From Skermanella mucosa (GTDB lineage: Bacteria > Pseudomonadota > Alphaproteobacteria > Azospirillales > Azospirillaceae): a DNA stretch of 64,000 nt. The position numbers and the translations under genes were made by a program. Shown here in pieces: positions 51,183 through 60,895 of this stretch. The DNA lies in the NCBI RefSeq assembly GCF_016765655.2, contig NZ_CP086106.1:4982501-5046500 (forward strand), in the 5' to 3' direction. The first letter of the stretch is position 1; each line of letters starts with the position of its first letter. Below the pieces are notes generated by a model that saw only the letters and a list, made by a program, of their open reading frames with translations, did no database searches and was not told the DNA's origin.

Positions 51183-51806
51183 ATGCTGGAATTCGGACGC
51201 TCCCTGCGCCGGCTCCGCCGGCTGAACGGCATCAAGCAGGAACACCTGGCCGAACTGGCCGGCGTGACCCAGGCGACCGTGTCGCGCTGGGAATCCGGGC
51301 GGCACCGGCCGACTCCGGAGCAGGCGGCGCGGCTGCTGCCCCTGCTGGAGGCGCGCCTGAACCCGGCGGGCGACGCCATGCTGAAGCGGCTGGTCGAGAC
51401 CTCCGCCCTGCGGATCCACTTGGTCTGCGACGTCAGCCACCGGCTGCTGGCCGTGTCCCAGGGGCGCCGGCGGGAGTGGGAGAACGACGCGCGGGACCTC
51501 TACGGAGAGACCCTGTGGCCCTTCGCGTCCGACGGCATCCGCGACGGCGAGGCGCGCCTGGGCGACCTGGGCTGGTACGAGCCGGTCGCCTCCCCCGTAG
51601 CCGGCTGGACCGACTTCAAGCATTCGGGCGTGATCCGCATGGGGCCGGGCATGTGGCTTTGGGAGCGGGTCCGCCTCAGCGACGGCGGCTTCGCCCGGAT
51701 GGTCACCACGATGCCGCTGGAGGATCTGCGGCGCGGCGTGCCCGAGGCGCGCATCGTCTCCCTGCCACCCGGAGCCCCGCCCGGAGCCGAGGAACCGGTC
51801 GTATGA
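51183..51806 (+). CDS. XRE-family HTH regulator with unknown C-terminal domain
   Basis: A 207-residue protein. The HTH at ~5-60 is FGRSLRRLRRLNGIKQEHLA followed by ELAGVTQATVSRWESGRHRP. The remainder (~70-207) is a predicted alpha/beta domain with LRIHLVCDVSHRLLAVSQGR and GVIRMGPGMWLWERVRLSDG, possibly a PAS-like ligand sensor. No target is evident. It lies 45 bp after trkH in the same direction. Confidence 0.85.
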   Translation: MLEFGRSLRRLRRLNGIKQEHLAELAGVTQATVSRWESGRHRPTPEQAARLLPLLEARLNPAGDAMLKRLVETSALRIHLVCDVSHRLLAVSQGRRREWENDARDLYGETLWPFASDGIRDGEARLGDLGWYEPVASPVAGWTDFKHSGVIRMGPGMWLWERVRLSDGGFARMVTTMPLEDLRRGVPEARIVSLPPGAPPGAEEPVV

Positions 51807-51868
51807 TTTATACGTCGGCCCGGGCGAGGGTGCGGCGCTAAGCTTGCCCTCTCCTGGAGGGATGAGCC

Positions 51869-52366
51869 ATGCCGATACGACTCTTCCGGCGCCGCCCCGT
51901 CGCGGAGCCGCCGCTTGCCGAATTGGCCGCCGATCTGATGGCGGCCCGGGACGCGGACCGGATCGCCCTGATGGTCCTGGCGCTCGGCCCACGCCTGAAG
52001 GAACGCCTGGATCTCGATGAATGCCTGCGCCTGGCGGCGGCGGGCAACTTCACCGACGGGACCCGCGAAGCCCGCTTCGTCGAGACGCTGGCGCGCTTGG
52101 CGCGCCGCATCGAGCTGAACGCCGCCCCGGCCCGGCACTGGACCGGGGACGACCGCCGCCGCCTGTTCGATCCCGATTTCCTGGCCCGGCGCTGCGCCGG
52201 CGAACCCGTGCTGGCGGAGCTGAACGACCTGCTGTGGCACGCCGCCGTCGCCCGGCTGCGCCAGGCCGGCGAAAACCCGGCGGCGGTAGCCCTGGAAGCG
52301 ATGGGGTTGACCGGGGAACCTGTGACTTCCCCCTACCGCAGCGTCACGGCCGCCAGATTGCCGTAG
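51869..52366 (+). CDS. Hypothetical helical protein
   Basis: A 165-residue protein (MPIRLFRRRPVAEPPLAELA...), predicted all-helical with many Ala, Arg and Leu. There is no signal peptide or recognised domain. CTGGAGG is well placed before the ATG, and codon use is normal for the region. It overlaps the convergent lipoprotein gene by 34 bp at the 3' end. Confidence 0.65.
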   Translation: MPIRLFRRRPVAEPPLAELAADLMAARDADRIALMVLALGPRLKERLDLDECLRLAAAGNFTDGTREARFVETLARLARRIELNAAPARHWTGDDRRRLFDPDFLARRCAGEPVLAELNDLLWHAAVARLRQAGENPAAVALEAMGLTGEPVTSPYRSVTAARLP

Positions 52367-52929
52367 ACCCCTTCCTCCAGCTTGGCGTTCAGCTCGGTCA
52401 TCATGCGCTCGACCATGGCGAACAGGGCGTCGTCCCTGCCCTGGAGGGAGATGTTCTCGGGCACGCTGATGGTGCGGGCGACGGCGGCGCCGGTGTAGCC
52501 CTGGAAGCGGCGCGACGGCTGGTCCACGACCAGATCGACCGCCAGCTTGCCGTCGTAGCGCTCGGACTGGTCGGTGGTGAAGGCGCCGCGCAGGCCGGTG
52601 GTCGGCGGCAGGCCGGTCTCGACGATGCTGGCGTCCTTGATGATCACCCGCAGCGTGCCGCTGCCGCCCATGGCGCGCAACCTTTCGTTCGCCCAGCGGC
52701 GGATGGCGTCGGACGGCGGGACCGGGGCCAGGTGATCGACGTTCGGCTGCACCTGGGGCGGCTGGAACTGCTGGACGACCTCGATGGTGGCGACGTCGAA
52801 CGAGATCGGGGCCGCGTCGGCGAAGCTGATCTGGCGGGCCGCTGGGCGCGGCGGCGCCGACTGGCAGGCCGCCAAGGCAAGGGTGGCGGCGATGACCAGG
52901 GCGGCCGGACGGAGAAGGCTGCGGAGCAT
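52333..52929 (-). CDS. Lipoprotein of unknown function
   Basis: A 198-residue lipoprotein. The signal ends in LAACQSAPPRP (lipobox Cys21). The mature part has ISFADAAPISFDVATIEVVQ, LRVIIKDASIVETGLPP and DGKLAVDLVVDQPSRRFQG, a mixed alpha/beta pattern seen in alphaproteobacterial lipoproteins without assigned function. The start at 52929 is fixed by the signal peptide; an in-frame ATG at 52971 would add 14 residues. It is 58 bp after the carboxypeptidase gene on the same strand. Confidence 0.82.
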   Translation of the reverse strand: MLRSLLRPAALVIAATLALAACQSAPPRPAARQISFADAAPISFDVATIEVVQQFQPPQVQPNVDHLAPVPPSDAIRRWANERLRAMGGSGTLRVIIKDASIVETGLPPTTGLRGAFTTDQSERYDGKLAVDLVVDQPSRRFQGYTGAAVARTISVPENISLQGRDDALFAMVERMMTELNAKLEEGVYGNLAAVTLR

Positions 52930-52987
52930 GATGGCGGTTTCACGGAAAAGGAGGGGAGTCACGGATAGCACGGGGCCTCCGCCCCGG

Positions 52988-54307
52988 TCACTTGGATTTG
53001 GCCGGCGGAGGCTTGGGCGCCTGGGATTTGGGCGCCTGGGATTTGGACAACTGAGATTTGGACGGCTGGGATTTCCGGGTCTTCGCCGAGGCAGGCATGA
53101 CCGCGGCGCGGAGGTTCTTCGGCGAGACCACCAGGCAATAGGCCTTGGCCTGGCGCAGGCGCTTGCAGGCGGCCGTGGCCTGCGCCTCCTCCAGTCCGAC
53201 GACGATCGGCCGGTGCTTCTTGCGCCGCTCGATCGTCGTCAGCAGGGCGCCGCCGAGCACGGCGGCATGGCGCCGCATCAGCTTGCGCCCGGCGTCGGCC
53301 GCCTTCGACTTGGTGTTGAAGGTTCCGGCGATCTCGACGCTCCAGCCGCCCTGCGCCCGGGGAACGCCGGGAACCGAGACGATCGACGCGCAGGCGGGGG
53401 AGATGACGCCGGCGGCCGGCTCGTCCGGCTCCCCGGTGCGGACCGGATCGATGTCGCGCAGGGTGACCGGGATCTTCGGGTCGGGCTTGGCATAAGCCTC
53501 GTCCATCAGACGGGCGATGCTGTCGGCGCGGTCGCCGCGGCTCAGCTCGCCCAGCACGACCGCGACCAGCCGGCGCCCGTCCCTGACGGCCGATGCCACG
53601 AGATTATAACCCGCGGCGCAGGTGAAACCGGTCTTGATGCCGTCGGCTCCCCGGTAGTTGACCAGGAAACCGTTGACGCTGTTGAAGGTGCTGCCCCGGT
53701 GGACGAAGCTCCGGGTGCTGAAATAGCCGTACTGGTCGGCAAAGTTCCGCAGCAGCGCCAGCGCCAGGATCGTCAGGTCGCGCGCCGTGACGACCTGTTC
53801 CGGGTGGTTGAGGCCGGAGGCGTTGCGGAACTCGGTCCGGTTCATGCCGAGCGACCGGGCCTTGGCGGTCATGGCCTCGGCGAAGTCGGACTCGGTGCCG
53901 CCCAGCCGCTCGGCGAGGACCACGGCGGCGTCGTTGGCGGATTCGATGATGGCGCCCAGGATGGCGTCGCGCGCCCGGATGGTCGAGCCCTGGCGCAGGC
54001 GCAGGGACTGGCCGGTCTGGCTGGCCGCCCGGACCGACACGGGCAGCTCCTCGTCCAGCTTCAGCCGGCCGGTCCGAAGCGCGTCGAACGCCATGTAGAC
54101 CGTCATCATCTTTGTGGTCGAGGCCGGGAAGCTGCGCAGGTTGGGCTGCTCGGCATGGAGCACGACCCCGCTGTCGGCATCGACGACCAGGCTGGCCCGG
54201 TACGCGGCGGCAGGTCTCGGAAAGAGAAGGCTGGAGAACAGGGCTCCGAAGAGGACCAGGGCCGCGAGCGCGCCCGCCGACGACATACGAACGCATACCC
54301 GCAGCAC
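52988..54307 (-). CDS. D-alanyl-D-alanine carboxypeptidase with SPOR domain
   Basis: A 439-residue penicillin-binding protein of the S11 (DacA/DacC) family. Signal peptide to ~35; catalytic SxxK at Ser63-Lys66 (ASTTKMM), SxN at 123-125 (ESANDAA), KTG at 225-227 (DGIKTGFTC). It trims the terminal D-Ala from peptidoglycan stems. Residues ~313-400 look like a SPOR domain (WSVEIAGTFNTKSKAADAGR), which directs proteins to denuded septal glycan. The last 30 residues are a Lys-Ser-Gln/Ala-Pro repeat tail (KSQPSKSQLSKSQAPKSQ). Confidence 0.93.
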   Translation of the reverse strand: MLRVCVRMSSAGALAALVLFGALFSSLLFPRPAAAYRASLVVDADSGVVLHAEQPNLRSFPASTTKMMTVYMAFDALRTGRLKLDEELPVSVRAASQTGQSLRLRQGSTIRARDAILGAIIESANDAAVVLAERLGGTESDFAEAMTAKARSLGMNRTEFRNASGLNHPEQVVTARDLTILALALLRNFADQYGYFSTRSFVHRGSTFNSVNGFLVNYRGADGIKTGFTCAAGYNLVASAVRDGRRLVAVVLGELSRGDRADSIARLMDEAYAKPDPKIPVTLRDIDPVRTGEPDEPAAGVISPACASIVSVPGVPRAQGGWSVEIAGTFNTKSKAADAGRKLMRRHAAVLGGALLTTIERRKKHRPIVVGLEEAQATAACKRLRQAKAYCLVVSPKNLRAAVMPASAKTRKSQPSKSQLSKSQAPKSQAPKPPPAKSK

Positions 54308-54323
54308 GTTGAACCCCTATGGA

Positions 54324-55256
54324 TCAGCCGTAGACATTCTCCAATTGTGCATCATCAAAAGTATACGTCGAGTTACAGAACTCGCACGTGACCTCGACCC
54401 GGCCGTTAACCTTCAGTTCCGAGATCTCCTCCCGCGGCAGCGACCGAAGCACCGTCGCCACGCGATCGCGCGAGCAGCGGCAGGTGGCGCGGAGCTCCGT
54501 CGGAGCATAGACCCGCACGCCGTCCTCGTGGAACAGGCGGAACAGCAGGTCGTTGGGCGGCAGCTTCGGGTCCAGCAACTCGGAGTCGGTGCAGGTGCCG
54601 ATCAGCACCATTGCCCGGCGCCAGTCGTCGGCCACGTCGCTGCCCAGCGTCTGCTGGATCTGGTCCTCCGGCAGGCGCTGGAGCATCAGGGCGCCGCCGC
54701 GCCAGATGCCGGCGGAGTCCGCCCCGGCGCGGCCGACCGCGACCTTGATGCCGGTATCGAGCTGTTCGGACTGGCGGAAGTAATGCTGGACGCAGTCCGA
54801 CAGGGTGTCGCCGGTCAGTTCGACGATGCCCTGGTAGCGTTCGGTGTGCTCGCCCTGGTCGACCGTGAAGGCGAGATAGCCGGTGCCCAGCAGCGCAGGC
54901 ACCGGGGCATCCGCGCCCGCATCGGCGCCGGCCAGCCGCTCGGCGTCGAACTGGGCGTAGCCGCGCACGTCGCCGGTGCTGGTGACGTCGGCCACCATCA
55001 GCGAGATCGGGCCGTCGCCCTTGGTCTGGAGCGTGAAGATGCCCTCGTACTTGAGGGCGCCCGCCAGGGTGATGGCGAGCGTGATGGTTTCGCCGAGCAG
55101 TTGGGCGACCGGCTCGGGATAGGCGTGCTTGGACAGGACCTCGTCGAGCATCGGGCCGACCCTGACCAGACGGCCCCGCAGGTGCGAGGCGTCGATCTGG
55201 AAAGGCTGCACGATGTCGTCGGCGAGGGGATTCTCGGCGTGACCGAAATGACTCAT
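54324..55256 (-). CDS. hslO: Redox-regulated chaperone Hsp33
   Basis: A 310-residue chaperone. The zinc redox switch is Cys259/261 (CRC) and Cys291/294 (CEFC). The substrate domain carries [20 protein letters not shown] and [20 protein letters not shown]. On oxidation the zinc is lost and the protein holds unfolding clients. The ATG overlaps the argF stop (ATGA), giving the alphaproteobacterial argD-argF-hslO order. Confidence 0.96.
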   Translation of the reverse strand: MSHFGHAENPLADDIVQPFQIDASHLRGRLVRVGPMLDEVLSKHAYPEPVAQLLGETITLAITLAGALKYEGIFTLQTKGDGPISLMVADVTSTGDVRGYAQFDAERLAGADAGADAPVPALLGTGYLAFTVDQGEHTERYQGIVELTGDTLSDCVQHYFRQSEQLDTGIKVAVGRAGADSAGIWRGGALMLQRLPEDQIQQTLGSDVADDWRRAMVLIGTCTDSELLDPKLPPNDLLFRLFHEDGVRVYAPTELRATCRCSRDRVATVLRSLPREEISELKVNGRVEVTCEFCNSTYTFDDAQLENVYG

Positions 55257-56179
55257 GAACTCAGACACCAGGTTAGAATGCCCTTCTGGGCGTGCAGGCG
55301 GTTTTCCGCCTCGTCCCATACCACGGAGTTCGGGCCGTCGATCACGTCGGCGGTGACCTCGTCGCCGCGGTGGGCCGGCAGACAATGCATGAATATGGCG
55401 TCCGGTTTCGCGTTTGCCATAAGGCGCCGGTCTACCCGATAGGGTGCCAGCATGTTATGGCGGGTTTCGGCGTCCTGCTGGTTCATGGAGACCCAGGTGT
55501 CGGTGACCACGCAGTCGGCCCCGGCCACGGCGGCCTCCGGGTCGCCGCCGACGGTGACATTTCCGCCCTGCCCGGCCGCCCAGCCGACCAGGTCCGGGTC
55601 GGGCCGGAGCTGTTCCGGGCAGGCGAGGCGCAGTTCGAAGCCGAACCGGACCGCGGCGTGGATCCAGCTGGCGGCGACATTGTTGCCGTCGCCGCTCCAG
55701 GCCACCACCTTGCCCGCGATCGGGCCGCGGTGCTCCTCGAAGGTCAGCACGTCGGCCATGATCTGGCAGGGGTGCGACCGGTCGGTCAGCCCGTTGATCA
55801 CCGGGACGGTCGCGTGCTCCGCCAGTTCCTGCAGCTTCTTCTCGGAATCGGTGCGCAGCATGATCACGTCGACGAAGCGGGACAGCACCTTGGCGGTGTC
55901 GGCCACCGTCTCGCCTCGGCCGAGCTGCATCTCCTTGGAGCTGAGCATCACCACGTCGCCGCCGAGCTGGCGCATGCCGACCTCGAAGGAGACGCGGGTG
56001 CGGGTGGACGGCTTCTCGAAGATCATGGCGAGCGTCTTGCCGGCCAGCGGCTTGTCGCTCCTCCCGCCGGCCTTCAACGCCTTGCCGCGCTCCAGGATGG
56101 AGCGCAGCGTCGCGGCGTCGAAATCGTCGAGGTCGAGGAAGTGGCGGGGGCCGGCGCCGCCGGAGGCCGGCGCGCTCAT
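55253..56179 (-). CDS. argF: Ornithine carbamoyltransferase
   Basis: A 308-residue enzyme forming citrulline from ornithine and carbamoyl phosphate. The carbamoyl-phosphate site is [12 protein letters not shown] (Ser58-Arg62), with SHPCQIMAD (136-139) and the ornithine-binding MHCLPAHRG (265-268). Length is standard for the anabolic enzyme. The start overlaps the argD stop and its own stop overlaps hslO, so the three genes are tightly coupled. Confidence 0.97.
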   Translation of the reverse strand: MSAPASGGAGPRHFLDLDDFDAATLRSILERGKALKAGGRSDKPLAGKTLAMIFEKPSTRTRVSFEVGMRQLGGDVVMLSSKEMQLGRGETVADTAKVLSRFVDVIMLRTDSEKKLQELAEHATVPVINGLTDRSHPCQIMADVLTFEEHRGPIAGKVVAWSGDGNNVAASWIHAAVRFGFELRLACPEQLRPDPDLVGWAAGQGGNVTVGGDPEAAVAGADCVVTDTWVSMNQQDAETRHNMLAPYRVDRRLMANAKPDAIFMHCLPAHRGDEVTADVIDGPNSVVWDEAENRLHAQKGILTWCLSS

Positions 56180-57354
56180 GGCGCCAGCTCCGCGCAGGCC
56201 TTGTCCAGGATATCGATCGCCTCGTCCACCTGGGTTTCGGTGATGATCAGCGGCGGCAGCAGGCGCACGACGTTGTCGCCGGCGGCGACCGTCAGCATGC
56301 CGTGGGCGCGCAGCTTGTCCACGACGGTGCCGTTGACGATCTCCGGAACGAACCGCAGGCCCAGCAGCAGGCCGGCGCCCCGCACCTCCACCAGCGCCTT
56401 GGGGTGGCGGGCCACCAACTCGGTCAGGCGGTTCCACAGCACACGGGCGATACTGTCGACGCCTTCCAGGAAGCCCGGCTCCAGCATGACGTCGAGCACG
56501 GCGTTGCCGACCGCCGTCGCCAGCGGATTGCCGCCATAGGTCGAGCCGTGGGTGCCGGGCGTCATGCCGACCGCCGCTTTCTCGGTCGCCAGGCAAGCGC
56601 CCAGCGGGAAGCCGCCGCCGATGCCCTTGGCGACCGACATCACGTCGGGCGTGATGCCGGCCCATTCATGGGCGAACAGCTTGCCGGTGCGGCCCATGCC
56701 GGTCTGGATCTCGTCGAACAGCAGCAGCAGGCCGTACTCGTCGCAGACCTCGCGGAGCTGGCGCAGATAGTCGAGCGAGCCGGCACGGATGCCGCCCTCG
56801 CCCTGCACCGGCTCGATCGAGATGCCGGCGGTCTCGTTGGTGATGGCGGCGCGCAGCTCGTTCATGTTGCCGAAGGCGACCTGATCGAAGCCGTCCTGCA
56901 TGGGGCCGAAGCCCTTGACCATCTTCTCCTGCTTGGTCGCGGCGATGGCGGTTGTGGTCCGGCCGTGGAAGGCGCCCCCGGCGGTGATGATCCGCCAGCG
57001 CTCGGGATGCCCCGTCTCGTACTGATACTTGCGCACCACCTTGATCGCGCATTCCCACGCCTCGACGCCGGAATTGGTGAAGAACACCGTGTCGGCGAAG
57101 GTGTGATCGACAAGTCGTCGCGCCAGGCTCTCCTGCCCCGCGACGCGGTACAGGTTGGAGGTATGCCAGATCTTGTTCGCCTGATCGGTCAGGGCCTTGA
57201 TCAGGTGCGGATGGGCATGGCCCAGCGCGGTGACGGCGACGCCGCTGGCGAAGTCCAGGTAGCGTCGGCCGGTCGTGTCGAAGACATAGGGTCCTTCGCC
57301 CCGCTCGAACACGACATCCGCACGGGCATAGGTGGGCATGACAACAGGGATCAC
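56176..57354 (-). CDS. argD: Acetylornithine aminotransferase
   Basis: A 392-residue PLP enzyme of arginine synthesis converting N-acetylglutamate semialdehyde to N2-acetylornithine. The PLP lysine is in [52 protein letters not shown] and [20 protein letters not shown] are class-III aminotransferase motifs. The GTG at 57354 is chosen as start because GGGGGC lies 6 bp upstream; an ATG five codons later (57339) has no site. First gene of the argD-argF-hslO operon. Confidence 0.96.
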   Translation of the reverse strand: MIPVVMPTYARADVVFERGEGPYVFDTTGRRYLDFASGVAVTALGHAHPHLIKALTDQANKIWHTSNLYRVAGQESLARRLVDHTFADTVFFTNSGVEAWECAIKVVRKYQYETGHPERWRIITAGGAFHGRTTTAIAATKQEKMVKGFGPMQDGFDQVAFGNMNELRAAITNETAGISIEPVQGEGGIRAGSLDYLRQLREVCDEYGLLLLFDEIQTGMGRTGKLFAHEWAGITPDVMSVAKGIGGGFPLGACLATEKAAVGMTPGTHGSTYGGNPLATAVGNAVLDVMLEPGFLEGVDSIARVLWNRLTELVARHPKALVEVRGAGLLLGLRFVPEIVNGTVVDKLRAHGMLTVAAGDNVVRLLPPLIITETQVDEAIDILDKACAELAP

Positions 57355-57662
57355 GGGTAAGCCCCCAACGGGTTCAATTCCGGAAACGGTCCACCAGCGC
57401 CGTCCTCCGGAAAACGGCGTAGTACGGAAAGCACGAACTCCCGGAAGGCGCAGCCGTCCGGGAGATCGCAGACTATCCGAAGCCGGGGACGGGATGTCAA
57501 CGGGCGCGGGCGCGAATCGGGCGGGAGGGCGTGATTTCGTGGCGCGGAGCAGCGAAATTAAAGAAAATTCTCGGTAATAAAGCTTTAAAAGCCTTGTGAC
57601 AACCTTGCGCCCGATTTGCATTCAAAGGAATGCATCCACGTGTTCGGGAAAACGCCTCAGCA
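57355..57662. other. Divergent promoter region argD / CsgG operon
   Basis: 308 bp between divergent starts. An AT-rich stretch with AAAGCTTTAAAAGC lies at about 57578-57592, the likely promoter area. I could not assign -35/-10 boxes with confidence, and I see no gene. Confidence 0.4.
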
Positions 57663-58658
57663 ATGATCGCCGCTGCATTTCGTCCTGGAAGCGACAGGAT
57701 CCCCCTCGGCAGGCTACTTCGCCTTGCCCTTGCCGGAACGGTGGCATTGAGCGGATGCGCCACGCCGGCGCCGCCGCCGGCTGCGGTCCAGGCCCCCGCC
57801 GCTGTCGCGGACGCCCAGAAACAGGCGGCACTGGCGCCGCCCGCCGTGAAGAGCTTCAAGCGGAAGGTGGCATTGGGCCGTTTCACCAACGAGACCCGCT
57901 ACGGCAAGGCGCTGCTGGGCGGTGACCTGGATCCGCTCGGGCGCCAGACCGGCGACATGCTGAGTTCGCGGCTGGTCGAATCCGGGCGATTCATCGTGCT
58001 CGAACGGCCCGACCTCGCGGCGGTGAAGGCGGAGCAGGCGCTGTCCGGCGGCGGCAACACAGTCGGGGCCGACACCCTCATCGTCGGGTCGCTGACGGAG
58101 TTCGGCCGCGGCGCCGAAGGCCAAGCGGGATTCCTCAGCAATACCAAGCGCCAGGTCGCCCGGGCCAAGGTCGAGGTGCGGCTTGTCGACGTCAGGACGG
58201 GACACGCCTATTTCTCGGCGACCGGCGCCGGGGAGGCGGCGGTCGAGCAGGGCACCGTCATGGGGTTCGGCTCCCGCGCCGATTACGACGCTACCCTGAA
58301 CGACCGGGCGATCGGCGCCGCGATTTCAGACCTGCTCAGCAGCCTCGTCGCGAAACTCGAAGAGCGCCCCTGGCGCAGCGACATCCTGAAGGTCGACGGA
58401 CCGCGCGTCTATATCAGCGGCGGCACCAGGCAAGGCCTGAAACCGGGAGACAGGCTCGCCGTCATGCGGAGCGGCGAGCGGGTGAAAAGCGCGCAGAGCG
58501 GTTTCGACCTGGAACTGCCGCCCTCCTCCGTCGCCGAATTGGTGGTGGAGAGCACGTTCGGCGACAGCGTCACCAGCGAGGGATCGATCGCGCGCATCAC
58601 CGGCGGAACCATTCCGGGCGGGAACACCAGCGGCCTGTTCGTCGCCGAAGTGAAGTGA
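57663..58658 (+). CDS. CsgG-family lipoprotein
   Basis: A 331-residue lipoprotein. The signal ends with VALSGCATP (lipobox). The CsgG domain follows, with KVALGRFTNETRYGKALLGG, LVESGRFIVLERPDLAAVKA, GADTLIVGSLTEFGRG and VEVRLVDVRTGHAYFSATGA. CsgG forms the curli secretion pore in E. coli, but homologues linked to DUF4810/DUF799 genes, as here, have no curli subunits nearby. First gene of a four-lipoprotein operon. The start is uncertain (57630 or 57663). Confidence 0.88.
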   Translation: MIAAAFRPGSDRIPLGRLLRLALAGTVALSGCATPAPPPAAVQAPAAVADAQKQAALAPPAVKSFKRKVALGRFTNETRYGKALLGGDLDPLGRQTGDMLSSRLVESGRFIVLERPDLAAVKAEQALSGGGNTVGADTLIVGSLTEFGRGAEGQAGFLSNTKRQVARAKVEVRLVDVRTGHAYFSATGAGEAAVEQGTVMGFGSRADYDATLNDRAIGAAISDLLSSLVAKLEERPWRSDILKVDGPRVYISGGTRQGLKPGDRLAVMRSGERVKSAQSGFDLELPPSSVAELVVESTFGDSVTSEGSIARITGGTIPGGNTSGLFVAEVK

Positions 58659-58669
58659 GGGGCCAGAAA

Positions 58670-58975
58670 ATGTTCTTTCGTCCACTGACCTTGGCCGGCG
58701 CCCTGCTGCTGACCGCCTGCGCCTATCCGAGCACGACGGTCCGGACACTGGAGGAAAAGCCGCAGCTGGCCTTCGCCAACGCTTCCCCCACGGCCATGCT
58801 GTTCATCAACGGCGTCCTGGTGGGCCCGGCCGCCGATTACGACGGAAAGAAGAGCACGCTTCAGGTAGGAACGGGCACCCACACCGTCGAAGTCCGGGAA
58901 AACGACAGGGTCATCTATAGCGAGAAGATCTATCTGGGATCGGATCTGACCAAAATTATCTCCCTGCCCAAGTGA
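58670..58975 (+). CDS. Small PEGA-like lipoprotein
   Basis: A 101-residue lipoprotein (lipobox LLLTACAYP). The mature part, AMLFINGVLVGPAADYDGKK followed by STLQVGTGTHTVEVRENDRV, resembles a single PEGA-type beta domain (NG..VG...G.H.V). It lies between the CsgG and DUF4810 genes, 11 bp after the CsgG stop. It probably belongs to the same outer-membrane assembly. The PEGA likeness is by eye. Confidence 0.78.
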   Translation: MFFRPLTLAGALLLTACAYPSTTVRTLEEKPQLAFANASPTAMLFINGVLVGPAADYDGKKSTLQVGTGTHTVEVRENDRVIYSEKIYLGSDLTKIISLPK

Positions 58976-58980
58976 GCCAG

Positions 58981-59376
58981 ATGATGAGAACCAGCCGTAT
59001 TTTAATTTTGGCTGCGGTCGCGATTTGCGTCGGATGCGGCCCAACGACCAAATATTATTGGGGAAACTACTCCAAGTCGCTTTATGACTACCAGCAGAAC
59101 CCTACCAATCAGGTCACGTACCAAGCCGCGCTGGAGAGCATCATCGCGTCGGGCGACCAGACCCGGAAGGTTCCCCCCGGCATCTACGCCGAGCTTGGCT
59201 ATTTGAAGCTCTCGTCGGGCGACAGTGAAGGCGCCGTGGCGCTGTTCGAGAAGGAGAAATCCGCCTGGCCGGAGTCGGCGCTCATGATGGAGAAAGCCAT
59301 CCTGAATGCGCGTGAAGGCAAGAACAAGGCCCCCGCGGCAACCGGCGTCACGCCGGCTTCGTTACCCACCAGCTAA
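58981..59376 (+). CDS. DUF4810 lipoprotein
   Basis: A 131-residue lipoprotein (signal to ICVGCGPT). The mature start TKYYWGNYSKSLYDYQQNPT and VPPGIYAELGYLKLSSGDSE are diagnostic of DUF4810; the rest looks like a TPR-type helical pair. It co-occurs with CsgG and DUF799 in many proteobacteria. It starts 5 bp after the previous stop; a GTG at 58972 would overlap it. Confidence 0.9.
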   Translation: MMRTSRILILAAVAICVGCGPTTKYYWGNYSKSLYDYQQNPTNQVTYQAALESIIASGDQTRKVPPGIYAELGYLKLSSGDSEGAVALFEKEKSAWPESALMMEKAILNAREGKNKAPAATGVTPASLPTS

Positions 59377-59388
59377 GGCGACGTCCCC

Positions 59389-60048
59389 ATGCGAATTCTC
59401 TTCAAGGCCGCCCTGGCCTGCCTGTGCCTGGCTGGATTGTCCGCGTGCGCGGTGCCGCCACAGAAGAAGGACTTCAGCACGATCCGCGCGAACCACCCGC
59501 GATCCATCCTGATCGTACCGGTGACGAACGCCAGCACGCAGGTCGATGCGCCGGACAATTTCCTGGCGACCCTGCCGGTGCCGCTGGCCGAGAAAGGCTA
59601 CTACGTCTTCCCCGTGCACATGGTGAAGCGGGTCATGGAGGACGAGGGCCTGGCCGACGCCGACCTGGTCCACTCGGCGGATGCCCGGAAGGTCGCGGCC
59701 TTGTTCGGAGCCGATGCCGTCCTGTTCGCCAATATCCGACGCTGGGACAGCCAATACATCCTGCTGTCGACCACCACGACGGTGGACATTGACTATACGT
59801 TGAAGAGCGGCAGGACGGGGGAAACGCTTTGGGAGGAAACCGTCCATACGGCCTATTCTCCGCAGGCGCAGAACTCGGGCGGCCATCCCCTGGCCTTCCT
59901 GGTCACCCAGCTCATCGTCGCCGCGATGGAGAGGGCGGCTCCGAGCTACCTGCCCCTGGCCAGCCAAGCCAACGGCGTCGCCTTCTACACGGCGGGCCGC
60001 GGCATTCCCTCCGGTCCCTACGACCCGCAGTTCGGCAAGGACTATTGA
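59389..60048 (+). CDS. DUF799 lipoprotein (GNA1162-like)
   Basis: A 219-residue lipoprotein (lipobox LAGLSACAV). HPRSILIVPVTNASTQVDAP, KRVMEDEGLADADLVHSADA, FGADAVLFANIRRWDSQYIL and HPLAFLVTQLIVAAMERAAP follow the DUF799 family, which includes the meningococcal surface antigen GNA1162, a TolB-like fold. It closes the CsgG-PEGA-DUF4810-DUF799 operon, which likely builds one outer-membrane complex of unknown function. Confidence 0.92.
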   Translation: MRILFKAALACLCLAGLSACAVPPQKKDFSTIRANHPRSILIVPVTNASTQVDAPDNFLATLPVPLAEKGYYVFPVHMVKRVMEDEGLADADLVHSADARKVAALFGADAVLFANIRRWDSQYILLSTTTTVDIDYTLKSGRTGETLWEETVHTAYSPQAQNSGGHPLAFLVTQLIVAAMERAAPSYLPLASQANGVAFYTAGRGIPSGPYDPQFGKDY

Positions 60049-60084
60049 AGCCTGGGCATCGGAGCGCGGGCCTGCATAACCGCC

Positions 60085-60888
60085 TCACGGCCGCAGCTTC
60101 CACCCCCGGCTGATCAGCACGCCGCATGCGCCCCACAGCGCCGCCGCCGTCCCGGCGACCACCGCCAGCGACGCCAGGGGGGACGCCTCCGCTCCGCCCA
60201 GGAAGCCGTAGCGGAAGCCGGAGATGGCGTGGAAGATCGGGTTGAGCTGGATGAGCGCGGGGAACGGCTCCGGCAGGGCGTCGGCCGGGACGAAGACGCC
60301 GGACAGGAAGGTCAGCGGCACCAGGACGAAGACGAAGGCCGCCGCCAGATGGTCCCACTTTTCGCACCACAGTCCGATCAGCACGCCGGCCAGCGACATC
60401 ATCAGCGCACCCAGCGCCGCGAACGCGACGACCGCCCAGGGGGCGGCCATGGGCATCGGCCAGACCAGCAGGGTGCCGGCCAGCACCACCGTCCCGGTGA
60501 CGAGGCCGCTCAGTGCTCCGGCCAGGGCGTAGGCGGCCGTCATCTCGGCGGCACCCAGCGGGGCCATCAGGATGTCGCTGATGATGCCTTCCATCCGGTC
60601 GAACAGCAGGCTGAACGCCGTGGTCTCGGCCGAGCGGAACAGCGCCGCCATCAGCACGAGGCCCGGCACCGCGAAGGACAGCAGCGCGTCGCCCTCCTCC
60701 GTGCCGCGCTCCGGCCCCAGGGCGAAGACCAGAACGATGAAATAGACCAGGGTCTGGAAGGCGGGCGCCAGGACGGTCTCCAGCGCCTCCTTCAGGTAGC
60801 GGCTCAGCTCGCGGCGGAACAGGGTCCGCGCACCCATCCAGTGGATGCGCCCGATCGCGCGGGGCCGCGGCCCCTGGAAACCAGACAT
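60085..60888 (-). CDS. ABC-2 type transporter permease (second copy)
   Basis: A 267-residue membrane protein. LFRRELSRYLKEALETVLAP near the N-terminus, then six hydrophobic segments, with FSLLFDRMEGIISDILMAPL and PLTFLSGVFVPADALPEPFP, are typical of ABC-2 permeases of the polysaccharide/drug export class. It lies 7 bp after a paralogue of equal length. No ATPase gene is adjacent. The two probably form a heterodimer. Confidence 0.9.
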   Translation of the reverse strand: MSGFQGPRPRAIGRIHWMGARTLFRRELSRYLKEALETVLAPAFQTLVYFIVLVFALGPERGTEEGDALLSFAVPGLVLMAALFRSAETTAFSLLFDRMEGIISDILMAPLGAAEMTAAYALAGALSGLVTGTVVLAGTLLVWPMPMAAPWAVVAFAALGALMMSLAGVLIGLWCEKWDHLAAAFVFVLVPLTFLSGVFVPADALPEPFPALIQLNPIFHAISGFRYGFLGGAEASPLASLAVVAGTAAALWGACGVLISRGWKLRP

Positions 60889-60895
60889 GGCACCG

